This document shows, in pieces, positions 1 to 8,876 of a DNA stretch of 64,000 bases (position 1 is the stretch's first letter; each line of letters opens with the position of its first letter). The notes beneath the pieces are model-generated. The model made no database searches and was not told the DNA's origin. It saw only the letters and a list, made by a program, of their open reading frames with translations. The DNA comes from Ancylobacter sp. Lp-2. Lineage in GTDB: Bacteria; Pseudomonadota; Alphaproteobacteria; Rhizobiales; Xanthobacteraceae. The stretch is from the NCBI RefSeq assembly GCF_020523795.1, contig NZ_JAJALI010000007.1, positions 290,363-354,362 on the forward strand, given 5' to 3'. A program made the position numbers and the translations under genes.

Positions 1-556
1 CATCGATGGGCAGGGCCGCTGCCTCGCCGGCGTGATCCTGTGCTCGCAGCAGTTCCTCACCGACCATCTGCAGACCTTCCTGCGCCAGACCGGCCCCTCG
101 GTGTCGCCGTTCAACGCCTGGGTGATGCTGAAGGGGCTGGAGACGCTGCCGCTGCGCGTCGAGCGCTCGCAGGCGAGCGCGGTGGCGCTGGCCGACCGGC
201 TGGCCGGCGAGGCGAAGATCGGCAAGGTGATCTATCCCTACCGCGCCGACCATCCCCAATACGAGCTGGCCAAGCGGCAGATGCGCGGTGGCGGCACGCT
301 GGTGACCTTCGAGGTGGATGGCGGCAAGGCCGGCGCCTTCCGCTTCCTCAACCAGCTGAAAGTGGTGCGCATCTCCAACAATCTCGGCGACGCCAAGAGC
401 CTGGTGACGCATCCGGCGACCACCACCCACCAGCGCTTTGCCCCCGAGGCGCGGGCGGAGATGGGGATCTCCGACGGCATGGTGCGCCTGTCGGTCGGCC
501 TCGAGCATGTCGACGACCTCACCGACGACATCCGCCGCGCGCTGAAGGCGGTCTGA
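1..556 (+). CDS. metZ: O-succinylhomoserine sulfhydrylase, C-terminal part
   Basis: The gene is cut by the left window edge; the reading frame is open from base 2 and 184 residues remain. The product is the C-terminal domain of a Cys/Met-metabolism PLP enzyme that makes homocysteine from O-succinylhomoserine and sulfide. Support is the family stretch LGDAKSLVTHPATTTH, followed by a block ending in VRLSVGLEHVDDL and a final short helix, all typical of MetZ. The PLP-binding lysine lies upstream and is not visible. A metZ-apaG neighbourhood is common in Hyphomicrobiales. MetB or MetY cannot be fully excluded from this fragment, but the sequence reads best as MetZ. Confidence 0.88.
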   Translation, partial: IDGQGRCLAGVILCSQQFLTDHLQTFLRQTGPSVSPFNAWVMLKGLETLPLRVERSQASAVALADRLAGEAKIGKVIYPYRADHPQYELAKRQMRGGGTLVTFEVDGGKAGAFRFLNQLKVVRISNNLGDAKSLVTHPATTTHQRFAPEARAEMGISDGMVRLSVGLEHVDDLTDDIRRALKAV

Positions 557-619
557 GGGGCGGGCGGCCAGCCCGCGCTGGAGGGGAGGCGGCCATAGGG
601 GAGTGGCTCGAGGCTTCCC

Positions 620-1475
620 GGCCGTGTCCCCCTCACCGACCTGCTGCGCAGGTCACCTCTCTCCAACGGGGAGAGGAAAAGCAAATGGGGGACGCCTTCC
701 GCCGTGTCCTCCTCCCGAACGCCAGTTGCAAGAGAGGATGCCTCCCTCTCCTGGGGGAGAGGGAGGGGTGAGGGGGCTTCGGCACCACCCGAGGTCGTGC
801 CCCCTCAGCGACCTGCTTCGCAGGCACCTCTCCCCAACGAGGAGAGGGAAGGCAGGTGTGGTGTGCCTTCCGCTGTGTTCTCCTCCCGAACGTCGGTTGC
901 AGGAGAGGATGCTCCCTCTCCCCGCATCGAACTCGGCTGTTGGCGAGTTCGATCTCGTGAGGGTCGGATCCGGCAACCGCCTAGGTCCTGAATCCGCTTT
1001 TTTTGTAAGCTCAAGCACTTCAGACGGGTCGCCACGCGCTTCGACAAGCTCGCAAGGAATTTCCTCGCCGCCGTCATACTCGCATCCACCCGCCTATGAA
1101 TCAGAACTTATGAGTCCACAGACTAGGTCGACGGAGAGGGATGGGGTGAGGGGTCTTCGGCGTCTCCCGAGGTCGTCTCCCCTCAGCGACCTGCTTCGCA
1201 GGCACCTCTCTCCAGCGGGGAGAGGGAAGGCAGGTGTGGTGTGCCTTCCACCGTGGCCTCTTCCCGAAGGGCCGTCGCAAGAGAAGATGCTCCCTCTCCC
1301 CGCATCGAACTCGGCTGTGGCGAGTTCGATCTCGCTGAGGGGCGGATCCGGCAACCGCCTAGTCCGACGGAGAGGGGTGGGATGAGGGGCCTTCGGTGCC
1401 ACCCGAGGTCCGTCCCCCTCACTGACCTGCTTCGCGGGCCACCCCTCCCCAACAGGGAGAGGAAAGTGAGGTCGG
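620..1475. repeat. Block of composite palindromic intergenic repeats
   Basis: At least three composite units recur here. Each has a CCCCTCA-type arm, the small hairpin CCTGC-TTC-GCAGG (near 640, 812, 1190 and, with one change, 1426), and an arm rich in CTCTCCCC/GGGGAGAG in either orientation. A second module, ATCGAACTCG paired with CGAGTTCGAT, forms a hairpin at 926-953 and again at 1304-1330. Similar units occur at about 5100-5215, inside the DNA ligase gene near 34220-34390, and at 48700-48865. Such mobile palindromes are frequent in rhizobial-type genomes; how they spread here is unknown. Confidence 0.8.
998..1125 (+). mobile_element. Remnant of the 3' end of an IS5-family element
   Basis: About 125 bases match the end of the decayed element at 12330-12466, including the stretches CACTTCAGACG, GTCGCCACGCGCTTCGACAA and ACTTATGAGTCC. 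The last is part of that element's right terminal repeat. Translated, it corresponds to the final 40 or so residues of an IS5/IS427-type transposase (FRRVATRFDK region). The rest of the element is missing and the piece sits between palindromic repeats. Confidence 0.75.
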
Positions 1476-1649
1476 GCGGCAGGCTTTCCCACAGTACGCC
1501 CGCGCATTCCGCGCGGGCGTTCGCGGTCGCCTTCCGCCGCCGCCTCGCGATCACCTTACGCCCGCCGTCCACCGGCGCCTTCCCTTGCGGCCTTGCTCCG
1601 GCCGTGCAATCGGCCTTCACTGGCGGCGCCGGATTCGAGGAGAACGGGC

Positions 1650-2042
1650 ATGTACAGGGCGACCACGCGCGGCGTGCAGGTGACGGTGACGCCGCGCTTC
1701 ACGCCGGAGCGCTCCGATCCCGCGCGCAGCCAGTATTTCTGGGCCTACACCATCGAGATCGTCAATCTCGGCGCCAGCACCGTACAGCTGATGACCCGCC
1801 ACTGGATCATCACCGACGCCCTCGGCCGGGTGCAGGAGGTGCGCGGCGCCGGGGTGGTGGGCGAGCAGCCGGTGCTGCCGCCCGGCGCGCATTTCGAATA
1901 TACCAGCGGCGTGCCGCTGCCGACCTCCACCGGCTCGATGGAGGGCAGCTACGGCCTCGTCGACGAAGCCGGCGCCGTGTTCGACGTCGAGGTGCCCGGC
2001 TTCTCGCTCGACATGCCCGGCACCGCGCGCACGCTCAACTGA
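1650..2042 (+). CDS. apaG: ApaG domain protein
   Basis: A 130-residue ApaG/CorD protein, a single fibronectin-like fold of the usual family length. Visible hallmarks are YTIEIVNLG near the N terminus, RHWIITDA, then GVVGEQPVLPPG and the conserved GSMEGSYG. The in-frame upstream start at 1593 gives an unrelated 19-residue leader. I chose ATG 1650 because GAGGAG lies about 8 bases upstream and the protein then begins as family members do. The exact biochemical role of bacterial ApaG is unsettled; links to divalent cation homeostasis and nucleotide or phosphate binding are reported for the family. Confidence 0.92.
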   Translation: MYRATTRGVQVTVTPRFTPERSDPARSQYFWAYTIEIVNLGASTVQLMTRHWIITDALGRVQEVRGAGVVGEQPVLPPGAHFEYTSGVPLPTSTGSMEGSYGLVDEAGAVFDVEVPGFSLDMPGTARTLN

Positions 2043-2143
2043 ATGCCGGGCCCGGCCCGGAGGTTGCCGCTTCCGGCGCATCGGGGAAGCGGCTATGCTC
2101 GCTCTCCGTGCAACCCGCCGTGACGAGCCGAGTCCTCGCTTCC

Positions 2144-3595
2144 GTGATCGATTTCCGACCGATCGCCGCCGTACTCGGCGTGCTGCTGGCCGTGCTCGGC
2201 ACCTCGATGATGATTCCCGCCCTGGTCGACGTGCTGGCGGGGGAACGCGACTTCATCATCTATGCCGCCACCGCCGCCATCACCGTGTTCGTCGGCCTGT
2301 CGCTGTGGCTCGCCGGACGCACCGGCGAGGTGGAGTTGCTCGGCCTGCGCCAGGCCTTCGTGCTGACCACGCTGAGCTGGGTGCTGCTGTCGTTCTTCGC
2401 CGCCATTCCCTTCATGTGGTCGGAGACCCGGCTGTCCTTCGCCGACGCCTATTTCGAGGCGATGTCCGGGTTGACCACCACCGGGGCGACGGTGATCGAC
2501 CATCTCGACGACCGGCCGCCGGGGATATTGATCTGGCGCGCCTTCCTGCACTGGTATGGCGGCATCGGCATCATCGTCTTCGCCATGGCCTTCCTGCCGA
2601 TGCTGCAGATCGGCGGCATGCAGCTGTTCCGGGCGGAATCCTCCGACAAGTCGGAGAAGGTGCTGCCGCGCGCCGCCCAGCTCGCCAAGGGCATTCTCGG
2701 CACCTATGTGGCGCTGACCTTCATCTGCGGGCTCGCCTACCTGCTGGCGGGCATGGACGCGTTCGACGCGCTCACCCATGCGATGTCGACCATCTCCACC
2801 GGCGGCTTCTCCACCCACGACGCCTCGATCGGCTACTTCCACAGCGCCGCCATCGAATATGTGGCGATCGTGTTCATGATCGCCGGCTCGCTGCCCTTCC
2901 TGCTCTATGTGCGGGTGCTGGCCGGCGACTTCTCGCGGCTGTTCGCCAATACCGAGGTGCGGCTGTTCCTCAGCCTCATCGTCGTCTTCACGCTGGTCTC
3001 GATGTTCGAGCAGGTGCGCGGCGGCATCGCCGAGGGCGAGACGGCGCTGCGCCACGCGCTGTTCAACGTCGTGTCGCTGATGTCGACCACCGGCTTCGTC
3101 GTGGTCGACTTCACCCATTGGGGGCCGCCGACCGACGCGCTGTATTTCCTGCTGCTGTTCCTCGGCGGCTGCACCGGCTCGACCTCCGGCGGGCTGAAGA
3201 CCTTCCGCATCGCCATTCTCGGCTCGGCGCTGGTGCAGCACCTCAAGCGCATCGTCTACCCGAACGGCGTGTTCCCGGTGCGCTATGGCGGGGCGCCGAT
3301 CGACGACGCGGTGGTCGCCTCGGTGCTGTCCTTCGGCTTCCTCTATCTCGGCGGCTTCGCGGTGATCGCCATCGCGCTGAACTGGATGGGCTTCGACCTC
3401 GCCACCGCGCTGTCCGGCGCCATCACCGCCATCGGCAATGTCGGGCCGGGCATCGGCCCGCATATCGGCCCGGCGACCAATTTCGCCGGCCTGCCGGACA
3501 AGGTGATCTGGATCATGTCGTTCGGCATGCTGCTCGGGCGCCTCGAACTGTTCACCGTGCTGGTGCTGTTCCTGCCGAGCTTCTGGCGCCGGTGA
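2144..3595 (+). CDS. trkH: TrkH-family potassium uptake protein
   Basis: Membrane subunit of a Trk-type potassium transporter, about 483 residues from GTG 2144. The four pore-loop repeats are visible by their filter glycines: SGLTTTGATV, STISTGGFST, SLMSTTGFVV and AIGNVGPGIG. Hydrophobic helices surround them and a charged loop contains SDKSEKVLPRAAQ. The N-terminal VIDFRPIAAVLGVLL matches the usual start of rhizobial TrkH, so GTG 2144 was chosen. In-frame GTGs at 2108 and 2120 are alternatives and none has a clear ribosome binding site. TrkA, the cytosolic NAD-binding gating partner, is not in the window. Confidence 0.9.
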   Translation: MIDFRPIAAVLGVLLAVLGTSMMIPALVDVLAGERDFIIYAATAAITVFVGLSLWLAGRTGEVELLGLRQAFVLTTLSWVLLSFFAAIPFMWSETRLSFADAYFEAMSGLTTTGATVIDHLDDRPPGILIWRAFLHWYGGIGIIVFAMAFLPMLQIGGMQLFRAESSDKSEKVLPRAAQLAKGILGTYVALTFICGLAYLLAGMDAFDALTHAMSTISTGGFSTHDASIGYFHSAAIEYVAIVFMIAGSLPFLLYVRVLAGDFSRLFANTEVRLFLSLIVVFTLVSMFEQVRGGIAEGETALRHALFNVVSLMSTTGFVVVDFTHWGPPTDALYFLLLFLGGCTGSTSGGLKTFRIAILGSALVQHLKRIVYPNGVFPVRYGGAPIDDAVVASVLSFGFLYLGGFAVIAIALNWMGFDLATALSGAITAIGNVGPGIGPHIGPATNFAGLPDKVIWIMSFGMLLGRLELFTVLVLFLPSFWRR

Positions 3596-3682
3596 GGATA
3601 GCGACCGTTACGGACTTGCCGTGAACCGCGTGATACCGTCTATGCTCGGGTGGATCGACGAAGCGGGAATCCGGGAGCGCTC

Positions 3683-4846
3683 ATGCTGGCAGGCCGTACC
3701 ACCACCGAGGAATTGCTGGCCTATCTGGTGGGCTTCGACACCACCAGCCGCAATTCCAACCTGCGGCTGATCGGCTTCGTGCGCGACTATCTGGAGGCCT
3801 TCGGCGTCGCCTCGGTGCTGGTGCCGAGCGCTGACGGCGAGAAGGCCAGCCTGTTCTGCACCATCGGCCCCGAGGGCGTCGGCGGCGTCTGTCTCTCCGG
3901 CCATTCCGACGTGGTGCCGGTGGACGGCCAGCCCTGGACCACCGACCCCTTCACCCTGACGCCGAAGGACGACCGCCTGTACGGGCGCGGCTCCTGCGAC
4001 ATGAAGGGCTTCGTCGCCGCCTGCCTCGCCAAGGTGCCGGACATGGTGGCGTCGCGGCTGTCGACCCCGATCCACATATTGGTCTCCTATGACGAGGAGT
4101 TGGGCTGCACCGGGGTGATCCCCGCCGTGCGCAAGCTTGGTGTCGACCTGCCGCTGCCGCGCGCGTGCATCGTCGGCGAGCCGACGCTGATGAAGGTGGT
4201 GGACGCGCACAAATCCGGCACCGGCTATGTGACGACGGTGACCGGCCGCGAGGCGCATTCCTCCATGCCGCAGCTCGGCGCCAACGCCATCTTCGCCAGC
4301 GCCGAGCTGATCGCCGAGCTCGACCGGCTGCGGGCGGAGCTGGTCGAGGCCGGCGACGCCTCCGGCCGCTTCGATCCGCCGAGCTCGACCCTGCAGGTGG
4401 TGGGCATCGAGGGCGGCACCGCCGGCAATATCGTGCCGCGCCGCTGCGTGGTGAAGTGGAATTTGCGCGGCCTGCCGGATTTCGACGAGGAGGCGCTGGT
4501 CGCCCGCTTCGAGCGCTTCGCCCGCGAGGTGGTGCTGCCGAAGCTGCGCGCCGAGGCGCCGGAGGCGGAGATCGAGACCCACTTCACCTACCGGGTGCCG
4601 CCGCTGGCGCCGCAGCCGGGCTCGCCGGCCGAGCTGATGGCGCTGCGGCTCGCCGGGCAGAACGGCACCTTCGCGGTGTCCTACGGCACCGAGGGCGGGC
4701 ATTTCCAGGCGCAGGGCGTGCCGACGGTGATCTGCGGTCCCGGCTCGATCGACCAGGCGCATAAGCCGGACGAGTTCATCGAGGTGGCGCAACTGCGCGC
4801 CTGCGAGCGGTTTATCGACGGGCTGATCGCCGAGTGTGCCCGGTAG
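3683..4846 (+). CDS. argE: Acetylornithine deacetylase
   Basis: M20 zinc peptidase-family hydrolase, 387 residues, removing acetate from N2-acetylornithine in arginine synthesis. Metal-binding motifs are in order: GHSDVVPVDGQPW (first His), YGRGSCDMKGF (bridging Asp) and SYDEELGCTG (catalytic and metal Glu pair). The lid domain follows, then GTEGGHFQ and the C-terminal GPGSIDQAHKPDEF carrying the last His. ATG 3683 follows GGGAG. An ATG 33 bases upstream has no such site. It faces the argD-argF pair 2.6 kb away, separated by repeats and hslO, so arginine genes cluster loosely. Related M20 deacylases are possible but the motif set fits ArgE. Confidence 0.9.
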   Translation: MLAGRTTTEELLAYLVGFDTTSRNSNLRLIGFVRDYLEAFGVASVLVPSADGEKASLFCTIGPEGVGGVCLSGHSDVVPVDGQPWTTDPFTLTPKDDRLYGRGSCDMKGFVAACLAKVPDMVASRLSTPIHILVSYDEELGCTGVIPAVRKLGVDLPLPRACIVGEPTLMKVVDAHKSGTGYVTTVTGREAHSSMPQLGANAIFASAELIAELDRLRAELVEAGDASGRFDPPSSTLQVVGIEGGTAGNIVPRRCVVKWNLRGLPDFDEEALVARFERFAREVVLPKLRAEAPEAEIETHFTYRVPPLAPQPGSPAELMALRLAGQNGTFAVSYGTEGGHFQAQGVPTVICGPGSIDQAHKPDEFIEVAQLRACERFIDGLIAECAR

Positions 4847-4928
4847 GAGAGCGGCTCGGGGCGGGCCGCCCCGGGGAACGCGGCGAGCCGAGAGGCTGGT
4901 CGGCAACGGTTTTCCTTTCGACTGACTT

Positions 4929-5039
4929 CATCCTGAGGTGACCGGCGGCAGCCGGGCCTCGAAAGGATGCTCGTCCAGATGCGGGCGCAGCCGGAGACCC
5001 ATCCTTCGAGGCTCGCGGCGCTCGCACCTCAGGATGAGG
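4929..5039. repeat. Imperfect inverted repeat with CATCCTGAGGTG ends
   Basis: Two facing copies of a roughly 40-base unit: CATCCTGAGGTG...CCTCGAAAGGATG at 4929-4969 and CATCCTTCGAGGCTCG...CACCTCAGGATG at 5000-5036. The whole can fold into a long stem. Units with CATCCTGAGGTG ends are common dispersed palindromes in Hyphomicrobiales. Only this pair was noticed in the window. Confidence 0.75.
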
Positions 5040-5097
5040 ACGCTTCATAAAGGAAAAGGCGAAACGCGGTTTGCGTGATCCCGGTCGCTTGGGACCT

Positions 5098-5215
5098 GCC
5101 TTTCCGCTCCCCGTCGGGGAGAGGTGGCCGGCGAAGCGGGTCGGTGAGGGGCCCTAGCGATTTGGAAGCCCCGAAGACCCCTCACCCAGCCCTCTCCCCG
5201 ACGGGGAGAGGGAGC
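5098..5215. repeat. Composite palindromic repeat, copy between argE and hslO
   Basis: It contains CTCCCCGTCGGGGAGAGG, then GGTGAGGGGCCC, then CCCCTCACCCAGCC and CTCTCCCCGACGGGGAGAGG, that is, two facing hairpin units. It belongs to the same family as the block at 620-1475. It lies just beyond the hslO stop codon. Confidence 0.75.
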
Positions 5216-5315
5216 GCGGCGCTCCCGGAGGCTCACGCGATCCCAGACCGGTCCTGCGGACCGTCCGGCATGACGATTGAACGGGCGCGCCGGCTCGCGT
5301 CTCGCGAGCGCTGGC

Positions 5316-6365
5316 TCACGCCTCGTCGGCGGCGGCTTCCGGCTCTTCCGGGCCGACGATCTCCTCGGCCTTGAAGCCGTAGGAGCGGCCGCAGAACTCG
5401 CAGGTGACGACGATCTTGCCGTCCTCGACGAGGCTCTCGCGCTCCTCGCGGGAGAAGTTCGCCAGCACGCCGGTGACGCGCTCACGCGAGCAGGAGCACT
5501 TGGCGACCACGTTCTCCGGTTCGAACACCCGCACGCCGCGCTCATGGAACAGCCGGTACAGCAGCCGCTCGGCCGACAATTCGCCGTCGACCAGCTCGAC
5601 ATCCTCCAGCGTGCCGACCAGCGACTGGGCTTCCATCCAGGAATCGTCCTCCTCCGACACCGGCAGCTCGCTGCCTTCCGGCGCGTCGCCCGGATGCAGG
5701 TCGACCGGGCGGATGCGGCCGCCCTCGGTCGGCAGGAACTGCACCATCAGCCCGCCGGCCCGCCAGGACGAGGCGGCATCGCCCGGATGCACCTCCTCGG
5801 CCACCGCGAGGCGGACGCGGGTGGGGATCTGCTCCGACTGGGCGAAATAGCGGTGCGCGGCATCCTCGAGCGTGCCGCCCTCCAGCGCCACGATGCCCTG
5901 ATAGCGGTTGACGCTGAGCCCCTGGTCGATGGTCATGGCGAGATGGCCGCTGCCGAGCAGCCGGCCGCTGTCGACCGGCTGACCGTGGCCGAGCTCGGCC
6001 AATAGTGCCTCAAGCCGCCCGGCATCGAAGCGGGCATAGGCCCGCACGTCCTGCGGGGCGGTGAAGTCCACCACCAGCAGGTCGACCGGCCCGTCGGTGC
6101 GGGTCTGCAGGATGAAGCGGCCGGAGATCTTCAGCGTCGAGCCGAGCAGCACGGTGAGCGCCACCGCCTCGCCGAGCAGCCGCTTGACTGCCGGCGGATA
6201 GACGTGGTGCGCCATGACGGCGTCGAGCGCGGTGCCGAGGCGCACGACGCGACCGCGCACGTCGAGGCCGTCGACGTGGAAGGGAGTGACCTGGTCGTCC
6301 ACCGGCTCGGCGAGCGGGCCGCGGGAGGTCAGATCGGGATCGGGGGTGGGGATGGAGTGTGTCAT
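5316..6365 (-). CDS. hslO: Redox-regulated chaperone Hsp33
   Basis: Cytosolic holdase chaperone of 349 residues, activated when oxidation releases zinc from four cysteines. The zinc site is visible as KCSCS (Cys290 and Cys292) and CEFC (Cys322 and Cys325). The N-terminal domain has AVKRLLGEAVALTVLLGS and the sheet typical of the family. The C terminus carries an acidic Pro/Glu/Ala tail. ATG 6365 was kept because the sequence reads as Hsp33 from the early PFHVDGLDVRGRVVRL block. In many Hyphomicrobiales hslO follows argD-argF, as here, but a 135-base gap with a hairpin separates it from argF. Confidence 0.93.
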   Translation of the reverse strand: MTHSIPTPDPDLTSRGPLAEPVDDQVTPFHVDGLDVRGRVVRLGTALDAVMAHHVYPPAVKRLLGEAVALTVLLGSTLKISGRFILQTRTDGPVDLLVVDFTAPQDVRAYARFDAGRLEALLAELGHGQPVDSGRLLGSGHLAMTIDQGLSVNRYQGIVALEGGTLEDAAHRYFAQSEQIPTRVRLAVAEEVHPGDAASSWRAGGLMVQFLPTEGGRIRPVDLHPGDAPEGSELPVSEEDDSWMEAQSLVGTLEDVELVDGELSAERLLYRLFHERGVRVFEPENVVAKCSCSRERVTGVLANFSREERESLVEDGKIVVTCEFCGRSYGFKAEEIVGPEEPEAAADEA

Positions 6366-6460
6366 GTCGCCCGCCGATATAGGTGCGAAGGTGGCATTGC
6401 GCGAGGGGCGGAGGCCCGCGTCCCTCGCATGGCCGGGCTCGTGCCCGGCGCTGAAACCAA

Positions 6461-6482
6461 GAGGCGCCCCGCAGGGCGCCTC
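6461..6482 (-). terminator. Hairpin after argF
   Basis: GAGGCGCCC and GGGCGCCTC form a 9-bp stem with a 4-base loop between argF and hslO. On the minus strand it is followed by TTGGTTTCA, a weak U tract. It may terminate or attenuate read-through into hslO. Confidence 0.45.
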
Positions 6483-6500
6483 GCACGTCGAACTCGCAGC

Positions 6501-7442
6501 CTAGATCGAGGCGCCGTCGAGGCACCAGGCGAGGATGCCCTTCTGCGCGTGCAGCCGGTTCTCCGCCTCGTCGAACACCACCGATTGCGGGCCGTCCATC
6601 ACCTCGTCGGTGACTTCCTCGCCGCGATGCGCCGGCAGGCAGTGCATGAAGATGGCGCCCGAAGCCGCCCGCTTCATCAGCGCGCTGTTGACCTGGTAGG
6701 GCTTGAGCAGGTTGTGGCGGCGCTCGGCCTCCACGTCGCCCATCGACACCCACGTATCGGTGACGACGCAGTCGGCGCCCTCGACCGCCTCCTCGGCGCT
6801 GGTGCCGAAGCGCACGCGCGCGCCGGTCTTCTTCACCCAGTCGGTGAGCGCGGCGCGGGGAGCCAGCTCCGGCGGGGTGGCGACGTTGAGCGCGAAGTCG
6901 AAGCGCTCCGCCGCCTGTACCCAGGAGGCCAGCACGTTGTTGGCGTCGCCGGTCCAGGCGACGGTGCGGCCCTGGATCGAGCCCTTGTGCTCCTCGAAGG
7001 TCATCACATCCGCCATGATCTGGCAGGGATGGCTGTCGCGGGTCAGGCCGTTGATCACCGGCACGGTGGCGTGCGCGGCGAGTTCCTCGAGCGCGGCATG
7101 ATCGAGGATGCGGATCATGATCGCGTCGACATAGCGCGACAGCACCTTGGCGGTGTCGGCGATGGTCTCGCCGCGGCCGAGCTGCATCTCGGCGCCGGTG
7201 AGCATGATCGTCTCGCCGCCGAGTTGGCGCATGGCGATGTCGAAGGAGATGCGGGTGCGGGTGGAGGGCTGGTCGAACACCATCGCCAGCACCTTGCCGG
7301 CAAAGGGCTTCTCCAGCGCCACCTTCTGCCGGCGCTTCTTCAGGTCGTGCGAGAAGCGCATGAGGTCGCGCAGCTCGCCGGCGGGGAGGGCGTCGAGGTC
7401 GAGGAAGTGCTTCACGCTGCTCTTGCTACCGTTGTTGCTCAT
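6501..7442 (-). CDS. argF: Ornithine carbamoyltransferase
   Basis: Converts ornithine and carbamoyl phosphate to citrulline; 313 residues. The carbamoyl-phosphate loop [11 protein letters not shown], the [10 protein letters not shown] motif and the C-terminal HCLPAHRG containing the catalytic Cys are all present, as is the ornithine-binding DTWVSMGD (SMG loop). The start is the ATG at 7442-7440, which overlaps the argD stop by four bases (ATGA). This indicates one transcript and coupled translation with argD. The longer open frame upstream of this ATG is argD in another frame and is not part of the protein. Confidence 0.95.
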   Translation of the reverse strand: MSNNGSKSSVKHFLDLDALPAGELRDLMRFSHDLKKRRQKVALEKPFAGKVLAMVFDQPSTRTRISFDIAMRQLGGETIMLTGAEMQLGRGETIADTAKVLSRYVDAIMIRILDHAALEELAAHATVPVINGLTRDSHPCQIMADVMTFEEHKGSIQGRTVAWTGDANNVLASWVQAAERFDFALNVATPPELAPRAALTDWVKKTGARVRFGTSAEEAVEGADCVVTDTWVSMGDVEAERRHNLLKPYQVNSALMKRAASGAIFMHCLPAHRGEEVTDEVMDGPQSVVFDEAENRLHAQKGILAWCLDGASI

Positions 7443-8641
7443 GCCGCCGCTCCCTTGGACGCGGCCAGCGATGCCTCGATGCGCGCGCAGGCCGCGTCGA
7501 GCTTGGTGAAGGCGGCCTCGATTTCCTGGTCGCCGATGTTCAGCGGCGGCAGCAGGCGCACGACGTTCTCCGCCGCCGCCGGGGCGAGCATGTGCTCGGC
7601 CCGCATGGCGGCGATGAGGTCGCCATTCGGCACCAGCGTGCGCAGGCCGATGAGCAGGCCCTCGCCGCGCACCTCGGCGATAACCGCCGGGTGGCGGTCC
7701 TTCAGCTCGGCGAGACGCTGGCGCAGCCGGGCGGTGGTCGCTTGCACCTGATCGAGGAAGCCGTCGGCCAGCACCACGTCGAGCACGGCATTGGCGACGC
7801 TCATGGCGAGCGGGTTGCCGCCATAGGTCGAGCCGTGGGTGCCGAGCGTCATGCCCTTGGCGGCCTCTTCCTTGGCGAGGCAGGCGCCGACCGGGAAGCC
7901 GCCGCCGATGCCCTTCGCCACCGCCATGATGTCCGGCGTGATGCCGGCCCATTCATGGGCGAAGAACTTGCCGGTACGCCCGACGCCGCACTGCACCTCG
8001 TCGAGGATGAGCAGCAGGCCCTTCTCGTCGCACAGCGCGCGCAGGGCGCGCAGGAACGGCCACGAGGCCGAGCGCACGCCGCCCTCGCCCTGCACGGGCT
8101 CGATGAGGATGGCGCCGGTCTCCGGACCGATGGCGGCCTTCACCGCCTCGAGATCGCCATAGGGCACCTGGTCGAAGCCTTCCAGCGCCGGGCCGAAGCC
8201 TTCGAGATACTTGGCGTTGCCGCCGGCCGCGATGGTGGCCAGCGTGCGGCCGTGGAACGCGCCCTCGAAGGTGACGATGCGGCTGCGCTCCGGCGCGCCG
8301 TTCACGTAATGGTACTTGCGCGCCATCTTGATCGCGCATTCCAGCGCTTCCGCACCGGAATTGGTGAAGAACATGGTGTCCGCGAAGGTCGCCTCGACGA
8401 GACGGCGCGCGAGCTTCTCGGCGCCCTCGATGCGGAACACGTTGGACAGGTGCCACACTTTGCCGGCCTGCTCGGTCAGCGCCGCGACGAGGTGCGGATG
8501 CGCATGGCCGAGGACGTTCACCGCGATGCCGGCGGTGAAGTCGAGATATCGCTGTCCGTCCTTGGTGAAGAGCCAGGCGCCTTCGCCACGCTCGAAAACC
8601 AGGTCGACACGACTATAGGTCGGCAGGACGGGGTCGATCAC
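7439..8641 (-). CDS. argD: Acetylornithine aminotransferase
   Basis: PLP-dependent class III aminotransferase, 400 residues, acting on N-acetylglutamate semialdehyde. Motifs: [37 protein letters not shown] with the PLP-contacting Asp, [14 protein letters not shown] with the Schiff-base Lys, and [12 protein letters not shown]. The start is GTG 8641 because GAGGAGGGGCAG lies directly before it and the protein then begins [14 protein letters not shown] as in relatives. The longer in-frame start at 8761 would add 40 residues encoded across a terminator-like hairpin. It is the first gene of an argD-argF operon; see the leader entry for possible control. Confidence 0.95.
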   Translation of the reverse strand: MIDPVLPTYSRVDLVFERGEGAWLFTKDGQRYLDFTAGIAVNVLGHAHPHLVAALTEQAGKVWHLSNVFRIEGAEKLARRLVEATFADTMFFTNSGAEALECAIKMARKYHYVNGAPERSRIVTFEGAFHGRTLATIAAGGNAKYLEGFGPALEGFDQVPYGDLEAVKAAIGPETGAILIEPVQGEGGVRSASWPFLRALRALCDEKGLLLILDEVQCGVGRTGKFFAHEWAGITPDIMAVAKGIGGGFPVGACLAKEEAAKGMTLGTHGSTYGGNPLAMSVANAVLDVVLADGFLDQVQATTARLRQRLAELKDRHPAVIAEVRGEGLLIGLRTLVPNGDLIAAMRAEHMLAPAAAENVVRLLPPLNIGDQEIEAAFTKLDAACARIEASLAASKGAAA

Positions 8642-8801
8642 CTGCCCCTCCTCTATTGATGACGGCTGTTGAAAGCCTGGGCCCAAAACGAAACGTGCCG
8701 CCCTTGCGGGGGCGGCACCCGATGCAGCGGATTTTAAAGCAACGCCGCCGGGGGTCAACATGGCCAGTCAATATGACAGGCCGACAACGAGGCCCCGGCA
8801 A
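8642..8801 (-). promoter_or_regulatory. Possible arginine-responsive leader/attenuator of argDF
   Basis: Between the upstream terminator and argD, the minus strand holds a strong hairpin: GTGCCGCCC paired with GGGCGGCAC (8695-8718, loop of 6) followed by GTTTCGTTTTG. It is a terminator-like structure about 50 bases before the argD start. A short frame beginning at ATG 8801 runs across it and is rich in Arg codons, including CGG-CGG-CGT just before the hairpin. This layout recalls leader-peptide attenuation. High G+C content alone inflates Arg codons, so the leader peptide is a hypothesis; the hairpin itself is clear. Confidence 0.4.
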
Positions 8802-8833
8802 TAAAAGGCCGGCGGCAGGGGATGCCGCCGGCC
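8802..8833 (-). terminator. Rho-independent terminator after the LTXXQ protein gene
   Basis: An 11-bp G+C stem (GGCCGGCGGCA with TGCCGCCGGCC, loop of 5) is followed on the minus strand by TTTTATTG. It lies about 45 bases past the stop of the 8877-9395 gene. Confidence 0.75.
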
Positions 8834-8876
8834 TCTGGGGTAGGGTGCGGGTCGGGCCGGGGCTCGACCCGTGGCC

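Larger units (their letters stand above)
557..1649. other. Gene-free region between metZ and apaG filled with palindromic repeats
   Basis: I find no credible gene in these 1.1 kb. The open frames are translations of palindromic repeats. The stretch holds several copies of a composite repeat (separate entry) and a decayed IS5-type fragment. From about 1480 to 1640 there is unremarkable G+C-rich sequence. A ribosome binding site (GAGGAG near 1636) lies just before apaG. Confidence 0.75.
4847..5315. other. Gene-free interval between argE and hslO (convergent)
   Basis: No gene is supported. The interval carries two kinds of repeat: a long imperfect inverted repeat at 4929-5039 and a composite palindrome at about 5100-5215 of the same type as those near 620-1475. 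Both probably act on the ends of the convergent argE and hslO transcripts, which is an inference. Confidence 0.7.
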
